64,000 nucleotides of DNA, from positions 248,001 to 312,000 of the forward strand of contig JARGXX010000109.1 in assembly GCA_030374765.1 (NCBI GenBank), read 5' to 3'. Both the position numbers and the translations under genes were made by a program. The notes beneath the pieces are model-generated. The model had not been told where the DNA came from. It did not search any database and saw only the letters and a program-made list of their open reading frames with translations. Positions 41,690 through 52,379 of the stretch are shown here, piece after piece. Source of the DNA: Agarophyton chilense. Taxonomy: Eukaryota > Rhodophyta > Florideophyceae > Gracilariales > Gracilariaceae. Each line of letters starts with the position of its first letter. Positions within the stretch are counted from its first letter, which is position 1.

Positions 41690-43019
41690 AACACTGTATG
41701 CATAACGAGACCCACACCTACTTCACTGTATTGCAACTTGTCCGTAACAAGAAGGCGTTAGTGTCTGAGGGAGAGAAACGCTCTCTTGTAATGCATGCAC
41801 ACTCATTCGGTCACTTTGGATAAATAGAAATATTTAATAAGCTATTGAACGACGGCTACTGGTGAACTGGAATCCGCAAGGACATCAAGAAAGAAATGAG
41901 TTGTTGTATACCGTGCCTTCACTATAACATCCAGAAGAGAGGTTTTCACAGCCCCAAGTCTGTTATCGCCAATTCATCGTGGGATCATATCGCAGTTGAC
42001 CTGATTACGTCGTTACCGGTGTCTGACAGTGGGCACAATGCACTTCTGATCAAAGTATGCATAATGACGAAGTTTGCTCTACTACGCCCGCTGGACAGAA
42101 AGAAGATGAAGAAAGTTTCACGGACGCTCTGGGAGGTTCTGTCAATCTTCGATTTGCCGAAGATAATTCAATCCGATAACGGCACGGAGTTCGTGAATCA
42201 ACTCATTCAGGATCTCACGATTCTAAACGACATAAACCATAGGATTATCTCGCAATACAATTCACGTGTAAATGGCGCGGTAGCAAGAGCAAATGAAACC
42301 GTGGAGACTATGCTTTTGAAAGAACTCAATGGTGCAAAACACAGGTGGGATGAGTACGTTCCATTTCTTCCACTGGCGAACAACTGTAAAGTTGCCGCTT
42401 TGACGGCTTCAAACCCATTTCTTTTGATGGTTGGGCAGAAAAAGAAGGGGTTTGAGAAGTTTGGTGCCACTCCAACCAATTCTCCATGAGGACAACAGCT
42501 GTGCAGAAAGCACCAAAACAATGTTACAAACAATGAATTCCTGTAGTTACAGGGATAGTTAAGAAAGTGAATAGTAAGGATGCTAGACTCTTCGCAACTG
42601 GTCGCCAAATATTGAATGACAATGTTTTCATGCCTTAAGCGTTGGTTATGATGCGCGACGTCACGAAAGACTCAAAATAGGACGCCCGTTGTGAAGCTTA
42701 CAACGTGGTTCGCAAAAATCGTGGGGCTGCCTACGTACTGCGCAACGAACTTAGTGTGCTCAACAGAGCCGTACAACCGGCCCATCTGAAGCTTGTAACT
42801 CGTAATGGCGAGCGGGTTGCATTTGCCGATCATGCCTACAAAGTGAAGAACATCACCAACTCCCGCACCGAAAAGAATGGTAAGATGAGTTCCTTTGTGG
42901 TTTAGAAGAACAAAGATGTTGAACCGGGTTGGAAACAAGTAGAAAGATTTAATGATGTCGATATTATTCGTCAATATTGGAAGACGGTCCGTCCTACTCG
43001 TAAGAGAAATAATTTAAGA
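41690..43019 (+). pseudogene. element 1 integrase with degenerate chromodomain
   Basis: N-terminal zinc-binding remnant: HAHSFGHFG, then CCIPCLHY. Catalytic core: HIAVDLITSLP, IIQSDNGTEFVNQL, and the Glu region NSRVNGAVARANETVE (canonical NGQVERxN altered). The C-terminal part at 42705-42905 reads AAYVLRNELSVLN...PAHLKLVTRN, typical of the gypsy integrase SH3-like module. YKVKNITNSRTEKNG then FVV*KNKDVEPGW and FNDVDIIRQYW follow, matching a chromodomain in which the conserved Trp codon is a TAG. Confidence 0.8.
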
Positions 43020-43043
43020 TAGAACTGACCTGCGGGGGGGTCA

Positions 43044-43299
43044 TGTCGTGCTGGACTGCGTAGGTCACGGCTTCGTTGCAGTTCCAGGGCGCAATGGGTC
43101 TGATAAAATCAGTATGGTGGCAAGTACAATAGGCAACCAACGCTTAGCGTATGATGGCGCCACTGAGAGCTCAGTTGAATAGAAACTGTAAAGGCGCTCG
43201 CAAAGGACTTAAAAAGGCTGCAAGCGGCAAAGTAAACGAACCAAAACGAGCAGGCGTCTGATTTAACTTCCTTAACCCATTCGACTTCCAGCGCCAACA
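43044..43299 (+). repeat. element 1, 3' LTR
   Basis: Begins TGTCGTGCTGG just after a purine-rich GCGGGGGGGTCA and ends GCGCCAACA; 256 bp. It matches the shortened 5' LTR at both ends. Confidence 0.65.
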
Positions 43300-44211
43300 A
43301 ATACTACTACTTGGGATACGTCCGATTAATATCCCTTCTATATGAAAAAAAGATGATCGAGAGAAGTAATCCGTATCTATGTGTAAAGCTCCGTCGGCAA
43401 GCGGGCAGATAGGACTGTGTTTGAGGGATCTACGAAGTAGTGTTGAGTGTGGTTTTGAACACCCATTCAAAAGTGAGTTAATTTTTATGCATCACATCGA
43501 CACTGTATGACAGCAAGCAAAACAATTGTGACAAATTATACCATTGGAACATCTACGCTTTCTCTTGTTACCCTGCATCGAGAATAAGCGAATTTTCAGA
43601 CAAAATTCAACCTTTCGGCTTCCAACGGAGGTAGTTATCGAGAAACCCACATCATTGCTGAAGAACTTGGCGATGTATGTGATAGTACGCCGAGGCTTTC
43701 CCTGGTCTGTAAAATGCAGTAAGCTTTTGGAAAGGCTCTTTGCATTCCTCAGGAGTTTGATCTACTGCTGCGGAAACTTTCTTACGTCTGGCTTAGCCAT
43801 CGCTTCTTGGGTGCTTTTTCAGAGCTGTTTCAAATATGAGTGGCTGTTTTTCAGTAAAAAACAACTTGTTTGGCGGCTGAGAGGTTCTGGCTGGAGTTGC
43901 CGATTTAGTGTGGGGAGCTATGCGACTTCCTTTCTTCTTCTCTTGAAAACGCTGCAAATCAGATGGCTGCTGGGAAACCCTGCCTTCATCAGAGGCAGTG
44001 GAAGCCTTGAATTAGGGTGGCCGTTTTGTATTCAGTTTTGGCAAGACTTCATCAGCTGATCGAGCTTCAACGGAATCAGCTGTTTTACTCCAGCGTTCCA
44101 GAGTTTCTCCAGGATAATTTGAAACAGACTTAAAAAGCACTTAGAGTTCGTCCTGCTTCCATGTTCCAACTATTTTCGCCGATATAGATTCACTGGATTT
44201 GTGATTCATAT

Positions 44212-45147
44212 TCAAATTTTTCTTGGGAATTGATGACTCTCGTTCAGAAACATCATCACTGACGAAGTCAAGACCATTGTTTTATTCGATTGCGGGCAGC
44301 AACAGGGCTCTCGAGGGGTAATCCGAGCTTGTTCTAGGATACGGAGTGTACGCGCCTGCATATCACTTCCTTCTTCTTCGACTGATTTCACAATTTGAGT
44401 TACCGAGTCGGTGCTCTCCCCATTTCCATTTGCGCACATTCTCTCCACAGCCTCGAAGCACCGATCAATTTCCATAATTACGGCTGCTGGAGAAACCGCC
44501 CGAAATCTTTGTCGGGCTTTCCGCAGTCTTTGCCTCGCAGCTTTTCTCTCCTTCTTCTCGCCCTTACGTTAAATCTTTTCTGCGGCGGCCTTTCTTTCCG
44601 CCTCTTGTAACTCGCTGTGTTATTTTCCTCTCGCTACTTGAGCCTGTTTCTCTGCTTTCCGCTTTTTTGACTTCTGAGCGTTCTTTTCCGCTTTTCGCTC
44701 TTCTTTGATGCGCTTAAGGCGGGGGTCATTCTTGCAGGCAAGATCCACTAGCTTACGAATGCGAACATTCTCCTTCATTTTTCTGGACTTCATTTGTTTT
44801 GCATTCTGGCTTTCCATCCATCTGTTGTCCTCCCGGCATTCTGCCTGATCTGTGCCATATTCGAGATCAAAGGAAAAGTCTCTTTATGATTTGAAAGAAT
44901 ACCCAAAGTCGTAGAACTTTTGAACTTTCTCTATGTCGCTGTTGTCATCACCCAATTGGGAGACGCAAATAGACACGAACCATCTGGAGTTGATAGAAAA
45001 GCAGTCCCCAAACTTCTCGTAAATGCAGTCCAAGGAGGACGTGGAATCTTTCTCAGTGGGAATTGAATCATCTACTTCGTGAGGTAGGAAGAACGAACAT
45101 CCAGGAGAAAACTGACTAAACGCTGAAAACGCCAGAAATTCGGTCAA
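44212..45147 (-). pseudogene. DNAJC2: zuotin/DNAJC2 (MPP11) pseudogene
   Basis: Reading 45147 to 44884 gives FGDCFSINSRWF, QLGDDNSDIEKVQKFYDFGYSFKS, the zuotin homology domain after the J-domain. A TAA follows where zuotins have the Trp of SWREF. The same frame then continues DFSFDLEYGTDQAECRED, NVRIRKLVDLACKNDPRLKR and a Lys/Glu-rich helix, exactly the zuotin order, then RQRLRKARQRFRAV to ERMCANGNGE. Downstream, 43600-43800 on the same strand has SANT-like fragments split between two frames. A partial J-domain may lie at about 45150-45300, but no HPD motif is visible. Zuotin is the ribosome-associated Hsp70 co-chaperone; a functional copy must exist elsewhere. Confidence 0.8.
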
Positions 45148-45648
45148 AGTCGTTTATGACGCGGAAAAACGGTTGGAAAACGGTCTCCCGTAAGCCTTCT
45201 TGTGGAACATTACATACAAACACCCTCGAATTTGGTTAGCATCTCCCGTCAGATTGGAAAGGGAAACCACCCAAAGACGAAAAGAAATCCACGCCCAGCA
45301 CTGTAATCCACCCCGGCTAAACAGACGCGCCAAAAAGGTTTACAGAGAGTGCAGAGCGACAGAATTGCACCTGGTACTCATAACTTCCATCCCTAGGTAA
45401 TCGCACTACTTGGTAGTCCTTCTGGTGACGCAGTGTCCTGTTACCACAGGATCGGGAGTCGACAAGAGAAACGGGCACAACTAGGAGCCGACTGTTCGTA
45501 TGGAATCGAGAAGTTCATGGCGGGAGACTGCACTCTCACGGCCAGAGGCATTGCGGCCGCAGGTAGACTCTACGCGATGAGTAGCGCGCAAAATGTAACA
45601 GAATCTGTATTCCCGATTGGAATTGACAGCCTTAAAACTCGTGGATGG

Positions 45649-46299
45649 TGTAGTACTCTACTACTCTCGGAATACCGATGAAATATTTTTCTGGCTAAGA
45701 GGGATGATTCTCACACTTGAGTGCAACGTCTAGGATAAAGTTGTGAAGCGGCACCCCGCAGATAGCCCGTGAGGTGGTTTGTTACACGTGGGATCTCGGC
45801 CTGCCACGCCGCATGCGATTCGACCCTTTGTAGGGAAACACCGGATTGGCCACGGTGCATATAGTGGGTAGCCACTTGGCAGCCAAGCCTACCCTTTGTA
45901 GGTGGAACCCCATTTAGAGCTAGTTATCCCATACTGTAGAGGGGTTAATTGGCCAACCAAGTTATATCTAGATACTATTATGTGCGGCGCTCACCCCTGT
46001 GCACAGTACATAAGGCACAGAGGGGAGCACCGACTCCAAAGTAAAGGAGACAGCAACGGGTTTACCAACTGTCTTGTTCCTCGTTCAGGATTCCTTAACT
46101 GGAGATCCGGACGAGCTACAACAAGTAGTTGTCCGTTCCATAGTACCAAACACCCTCATTGGCGAGTGGGGCCTTATAATCCCCATTCTAGCTCGCTAGT
46201 GTTGTGCTCTACCACTTCTTCCCGTTAGCTGCAAGCACTCATTCGGCAGTCCCGAACACTGTCGCAGGTTTCTGCTCTCTCCGTTAGAGTGGATACTAA
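45649..46299 (+). repeat. second solo LTR of the chromovirus family
   Basis: Starts TGTAGTACTC and ends GGATACTAAA. It aligns along its whole length with the LTRs at 40916 and 51549 (shared ACACGTGGGATCTCGG, ACTGTAGAGGGGTT, CCGACTCCAAAGTAAAGGAG, GATCCGGACGAGCTACAAC). No internal sequence follows and no clear target duplication is seen. The U3 part carries ACCCTTTGTAGG twice (about 45829 and 45892). Confidence 0.85.
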
Positions 46300-48557
46300 A
46301 CTCGATGCAAAATGTCTCACAACTTCAAACTCCGCAACCAGAACGCATGTCTGAGGCTTTCTGGAGGTAGATTCGGCGATTCAAAAACACGAATAAGACT
46401 AGTTTCAGATTTTTCTAGAAGTTTGTTTACCGATGTTTTTCTGGCATGCGGTGCAAACTCGAGATAAAAAAGACCAAATGCCTACGTCTATGTGACCGAA
46501 AAACAAGTTTACTCGATGTCCGTTGTCGACATTTCGCCTCTCCCGAACCCATTTGTTTGAAAAGCAGCCGACTCCTTCTTTTTGTGTTCCGATTGCCGTT
46601 CTTCGTCTTCCGGATAGTCCGTCATTGCTGATCCGAACCCCTTCAACAAGAGATCCACATCTTCTCTTTTAAGCTGTAAAACGCACACTGGGATCGATAG
46701 TGTCAATGAAAATAAATTTCTTGTCATTTTGTGGCCTTCGAAGGATATCCATAAGCCAATAAGTCGAAAACCTCAGAGAAAGAACGCCAATCAAGTCACT
46801 TCGCGAAGGAATCATGCATGATCTTGTGATTCATTGAAAGTACAACATTTCGATGTGTTGTTGAGGGGGGTACTTATTAAGATACTCCCTGTTAAGCCAT
46901 AAGAAAATTCTCATCTCCTGAAACCTGTGACAACAACGCCCCCAGTTGTACAAGAAAAAAATTTTCTTAATGGAGAAAAAGAAGGCCATCTGCTAGAAAA
47001 TGGACAAGCATTTCGGCTTTTGAGGACAGAAAATAAGTACTTTCTAACGTGCCGTATGACTTCCCCAGTGGGAGTAGGGAGCATCGGCAGTAAGGGCTTC
47101 TTCTCTGCGCTTCTTTGATAAACTCGATCATCATCTTTTCTAGGAGCGATTTATCGAGCAGAGGGTTACTGCTGCCTCCCTTGAGGGTCTTCTCGAGATC
47201 TTCACATACCTCCACGCTCCCAAACTATGCATCAAAAGCATCTGTACTACAGTAGTATTGTAGTATACCAATCTCGTTAAAAGAGTCTGCAAATAAATCT
47301 GTTGTGACCCGGAACGACAAAGATTAGATTTAGTACAGATCCGACAATGTAGTTCAGTTAAGCGGACTGAATTGGATTCCTATTTTTCGATAAATAGCTG
47401 CACATAATTCTCGCAAGAAATTATTGCTCTTGTCCCCGTGAAGAACTTGGAACCGATATTACGGTGACGGTTTCATGCAAGTGCATGGATTGAGCTGGTT
47501 CTTTCATTTGACCTTTCTCCTTACTTATCTGGCTCTGGGAATAGACAACCCGTGAACAAAGACGATACGCAACTGCCTGAAGAACAATTATTCGCAAAGA
47601 TGTAGCACGTCCGTCCTGCTTTGGTCGAGGAATTGTGATGCAGTATGCAACACATTCTGTACCCTTTCATGTGTGTTTACGATGTCGAAGTACTGCAACA
47701 TCGTTCTGAGGCAATGCTGTGGGGCCAATAGGGCATGTTGACAGCATGAAACAACATTTTCTATCCAGATGCCGGCCTTGCCATAGCATTAGGGATCAGG
47801 CCAAAAATTGCTTCCTTCAAACTGCAGTACTTGTTTTTGGCAATATATATTTGCCTGACCTCTTAGGGCTTAGAACCGCAATCTCGTGAAGCAAGGCATC
47901 ACCGTATTGATAGATACGATATTCGGAGACTCCAACTTTGCTACCAACCACTATTTCGCCCATCACACGGTGTGAGTACGTTCTTCTTCTTGCCATTACG
48001 ACTAAATTCAATGTATAATCCTCAAATAATGTTGAATACTATATGCCTCCATCTAGATTGTATATGATGCTGAACGCAAGTCCGATCGCAGAATTGATTG
48101 CATCTTTTTGGTTGGAAAGATTCGTTGAAACCTCATTCAAACCAAAACCATCCGTTTTCTCCCTCTTTCCTTTTCCTTTCTCGAGGAACGATTTCTTCCG
48201 ATTTTTTCTTCTATCAAAGCCGCCGTTTGGATTCAGAATATTGTTTGATGGTTCTACTGTAGTTCATTTTTTGTTCTCGGGTGCTTTGTTCCGTACATTT
48301 TCTTCCATTTTGTGGATATTTGGAAGGGGAATGGAGGGGTTCGATGTATATCTTCCGAGCTTAAAGTCTTTCAAGCCTTTTCCTAGGTATTCTTTAAGAC
48401 TATGCACTGCTACAGGACCGATGCCATGAGCCATTCAGTGCATCTGTTCGCATAATTTGTTCCAGTTGGCGTACGCCGTGTCGCTGAATATCTCCTCTCA
48501 CTGTTTCTTTCGTAATGCAGCTACTGCATCCGCAGGTGGTGAAGAGTATCCATCGTC
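46300..48557. other. AT-rich stretch without supported genes
   Basis: Only short frames on both strands. The minus-strand 47817-48011 and 46967-47215 frames look protein-like but match nothing I know. It may be the 3' part of the degraded MULE element to its right. Confidence 0.45.
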
Positions 48558-50000
48558 TTATGAATCATCAGGTTGCATGTTGGCAAAGTTTAGAGCTTGT
48601 AAGGATCTGATATGCTTCTCACTGAAGCCCGACCCCATCATGTCTCTAAGCACTAAGTCATTCTCCAGCGTCCACAACATGCGGTTCCTGCACCAGTAAA
48701 AATGCCAAAGGTCCTCTTTTCGCAATCTGGAACGAATTATATCAATCACCTGAGGCCATCGATCCGCAATTTGAGAGTATACGCAGGAAATGCGATTCAA
48801 GTGGGAGCATGGGAATCCAATGGAAGCGAAAGCCAATCACGAGCATCCCGCTGTGATTGTGGGACTCTCATCGGACAATATGAGCTCGTAGATGAAATAG
48901 TTGGTGACACTGGGTACCCTTTCTGTAGAAGAAGGAGCCTACGTATAACTGAGGGTCACCACGGCAACAGAAACGTCGAGAAATGTATGTATCTTAAATA
49001 TCGACCTCAAAACGTTTCCAATCGATAAAAGGCGCAGGTGAAACGTATGCGTTGATGATTGTGAAGTATCGAGAAAGTCTCAAGCTCGACTCGATAAATT
49101 TTTTCAGACAATATGCTCTAACGGTTGAGACAACAGTAATGGCCAATACTCGAGGAATTTGAAGTGCCGAATCGAGCAATTTGTTTTGTATGGCCGTGTT
49201 TTGTGTTCCTACATCCTTTTAGCGTTTGTATTATAACCCGTCGGTGAGGGCTTTCATTTAAATAGGAACATCAGCGATTGGGATCTTCTGAGCGACTATG
49301 AAACGACGCTATCGAGCATTTGATCCTTCGGTAAAGCCAGGTCCTCGGAAAATGAATCTGTGAGGCAGAAATATATCCTTATAGCACGAAACAAGCCAAG
49401 AAGGATTTTCGTGATGAAGGTACTTATACCATCGTTGAAGAAACTAGTTAAGGTTTCCAAAGTACATTTGATCAAACTGTGATCTTCTCCGTAGCAATTC
49501 TTCTACCGTGCTTCACCGCCCCAGGCCATAGGGATGCTTCTGCATACGACTGAGCAACCTTTCGCTGTTGATTTTATTACACCATCTCGGTACATTTCCC
49601 TTCTGATTCTCATTAAGATACTAGTCCTCAAGAGTGATGTACGAAAGTGGAAATGACTTCTTCAGTGCTCCAATGGTAGCTGTAGTATGGTCTACGGCGA
49701 ACGAACAGGAGCAAATCCTCATCCAGTCTTTGAAACGTTCTAAAATCCATTCGAAATTTGTACACGTCTCATTCGGAAGAATGCCCATGAAGAATGTCAC
49801 GACTTCCTCATCGTTATCATGTCCGTAAAATGTGAAAAGAGGGAGCCCCAAACGGGTTTTAACCGCTTTGAAATCCAAAGAGACTCCTCCGGGAATTATG
49901 CAGATGCGCTCGTAGTTTTTGCGAGACTGTGGAATGCTCCATGCCACATATTTTAGCGAATGAGACTCATCCATAGAGCAATAAACAGTCGTACGTACTT
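48558..50000 (-). pseudogene. MULE (Mutator-like) transposase relic
   Basis: The ORF at 49621-49974 reads DESHSLKYV, RLGLPLFTFYGHDNDEEVV, FFMGILPNETCTNFEWILERFKDW and VDHTTATIGALKKSFP. That is the MULE catalytic domain pattern (D..., then LPNETxxNFxWLLxxF, then D...AI...FP). Further downstream on the same strand 48558-48836 gives SIGFPCSHLNRI, the second half of a SWIM zinc finger, followed by a plausible C-terminus. Frames between are broken. Upstream to about 50600 there are FLYWCH-like fragments (QYW, then HSHSPKRTAFHG). Terminal inverted repeats were not identified. Confidence 0.7.
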
Positions 50001-50599
50001 CTTACGATTGTAGCCTAAGTAGATTCTTGTAAAGACGCATGTCCTCTTTGTCCTTCGGGTTTCTCGTGCCTTAAAAATACTTCAAGCATTTCCGGAAGAG
50101 ATCGTTGTCGGCCGTCACCTTTTATTTGTCTTAAAGTTTTTCAGAATTTCTGAGAACCTCAGTTTTGAAGATCCGTAAAAATGTTCTGCATCTCGCTCCA
50201 TTTGCAGCGGTAGTTTTCCGTGAAACGCAGTGCGTTTCGGTGAGTGGCTATGATAAGCTTTCGACATATCCAAGTGATAACCCCATGTTACATCCTCTCT
50301 TCCTTCCTTTCCAGAACTAATAACACGACGAACACTGAAGAAGAATGGTCATTTATACTGCTCTTCAAGACGCATGATGCAAACGGAACTGTAGAAATAA
50401 CAAGCAACGAAGAAACAATCCAATACTGGGGCGGAGAAGAAACCTGTAACACACAGTAAAATATAAGTATGAAAGAAATAGGGAAAACACGCAAGGTGTA
50501 GTAAAAATCACTCCTTAAGAGATGCTGGTGGGATAACTGAACCGATGGCAATGCGGATACCCTCTGAAGGGGGTAGTAATCCTGCAAAGGCAGTCACAA

Positions 50600-51167
50600 T
50601 TAGAGCCGAACACACGGTGCCCATTTACTTGGTGATGGAGACGACGCGATCGCCGCAGCACAAGTACTGTTCTACTGTGGCCACTAGACTAATTAATTAA
50701 ATTAAAGAAACCAATCTAGTGCCATTTATTATATTACTACATTTCTAATTAATGTTCTTCTCATATGGAGACCCATTCTAACGAGGGTCCATGCCTTCTG
50801 AATATACCACGCTACCATAGCGCCAAAAAACCTACAACTTTCCTCTCATAAGTAAAGTATCCACCACGGGAGCATCAATATTAACTTATGAGTATCCGAC
50901 ACCGGAATATTGCCGAGGGCGTTGCACTACACAACACACCTGAGAGCATGCATGACTCCGCTATTGCGGAGTGGGGATCTATATAAAGCAAACTAGAGGA
51001 ATTTTATGAGAAGACCGACGGAACTTGTGTAGTTGATTCTGCACTTTTGCAGTGGGAACTACCCGTTCTTACTAAATTCATCTCGGAATGTGCCGGACTC
51101 TTCTGATATAGGAGTTATTCACCGTGCTCGACAAGCCACATCCGCCCGACAGAGATCAGAGTGGTAA
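50600..51167. other. spacer between MULE relic and Harbinger-like fragment
   Basis: No supported gene; AT-rich with ATTAATTAAATTAAAG at about 50690-50705. Confidence 0.4.
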
Positions 51168-51359
51168 ATGCGGGTCATGCAGGGGTCGTTTCCCCGCTTT
51201 CGCGATCGGCTAGCCTACGACGAACGAGGGGAGCGCAGAATCATACTGCATCTTGATGTGCTGCTGTTAAATGTGCGCACACGCACAGTCGATCTCAATC
51301 AGATCCTACACTTTTACATGCCCAATCTAAGTAAAGAGGCCAACATGTTTCTGCCATAA
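51135..51359 (+). pseudogene. C-terminal fragment of a Harbinger/DDE_Tnp_4-like transposase
   Basis: The frame reads ...RSEW*MRVMQGSFPRFRDRLAYDE, then LLLNVRTRTVDLNQILHFYMP. This resembles the C-terminal end of PIF/Harbinger-like nucleases (SAEWGMRxLQGSF...NQI). A TAA stands in for the residue after Trp, and no upstream catalytic part is visible. The assignment rests on memory of the motif and is tentative. Confidence 0.4.
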
Positions 51360-51548
51360 AGCACATCTGATCATTTCTCTGTTCGATTCTGAAACTCGAT
51401 ATGACAAGTGTCCTGGCACGGGACGGTCAAGACGGGCGACGACGCGGAACGGGAGCGGAGTTGTTTTGAATTGAATGAAATGGGGGAGGTGAAGCATTTG
51501 AGTAGTACCCGTATCCATATGTGGAAGGAGGCAGCGGCGGTGGCAACG

Positions 51549-52163
51549 TGTAGTATTATGCACTGTCGGAATGCCGACGGAAAATATTTTTGGCTAAGTA
51601 TAATGATACTCATGAGTGAGTGCAACGGCTAGGATGAAGTTATGAAGCGGCACCCCGCAGATGGTCCGTGACGTCGTATGTTACACGTGGGATCTCGGTC
51701 TGCCAAGGCGCATCCGATTCGATCCTTTGTAGAGAAATACAAGAATGGCAACGGCGCATATACTGTAGTGAGTATCCACGTTGCAACCATTATCCCGTAC
51801 TGTAGAGGGGTTGATCGGCTAACCCAGATTATATCAAGATATTGTTATGTACGGCGCCCACCCCTGTGCACTGTACTTGAGGCACAGAGGGGAGCGCCGA
51901 CTCCAAATAAAATAAGACAACGGGTTCACAACTCACTTGTTCCTTTGTTCAGGATTCCTTAGCCGGAGATCCGGACAAGCTACAACAAGTGGTTGTCCGT
52001 TCCATAGTACCAACCACCCTTATTGGCGAGTGGGGCCTTACAACCCTCATTCTAGCTCGCTAGTGTTGTGCTGTACACCACCTTCCCCTCAGCCGTAAGC
52101 ACCCATTCTGCAGTCCCGAACACTGTCGCAGGTGTCTGCTCTCTCCGTAGAGCGGATACTACA
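51549..52163 (+). repeat. element 2, 5' LTR
   Basis: 615 bp with perfect 8-bp terminal inverted repeats, TGTAGTAT...ATACTACA. U3 includes CACGTG in TTACACGTGGGATC; a TATA-like GATTATATC lies at about 51827. A conserved hairpin spans 51853-51898, followed by CCGACTCC, an AAATAAAATAAG polyadenylation-like string and the CCGGAGATCCGG palindrome at 51963. Confidence 0.93.
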
Positions 52164-52165
52164 AG

Positions 52166-52179
52166 TGGTCTCCCCGACT
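52166..52179 (+). other. element 2 primer binding site
   Basis: TGGTCTCCCCGACT begins 2 nt after the 5' LTR. It would pair with a host tRNA ending AGTCGGGGAGACCA; I did not identify which tRNA. Confidence 0.7.
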
Positions 52180-52379
52180 TAGAAACACTGTGATTGGCTA
52201 CTCCAAATATCTCGCACCTGGAACGTGGAATCGATACCGATCTTTAATTAGAATAGAATACGATCTCGGGAGCTGTTTCTGACCACGTCCAGCTATTACG
52301 GAGTTCTGTATTTAACTACGCTTTCGTATTCAATTGAAGACCTCAAATACTTCATCGCGGAACATTGGATTGGTTTGGA

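Larger units (their letters stand above)
36672..43299 (+). mobile_element. decayed Ty3/gypsy chromovirus (element 1) with nested insertions
   Basis: Order on the plus strand: LTR, gag, protease, reverse transcriptase, RNase H, [insertions 40030-41587], integrase with chromodomain, polypurine-like GCGGGGGGG, LTR. The gag-pol order with integrase after RNase H makes it Ty3/gypsy, and the C-terminal chromodomain makes it a chromovirus. Stops and frameshifts occur throughout. No matching target duplication is visible (GGGGA before, AATAC after). Confidence 0.85.

Noticed and set aside
43544-44059. 171-codon plus-strand ORF
   Set aside because: It lies antisense to the SANT-like remains of the zuotin pseudogene and has no motifs of its own.
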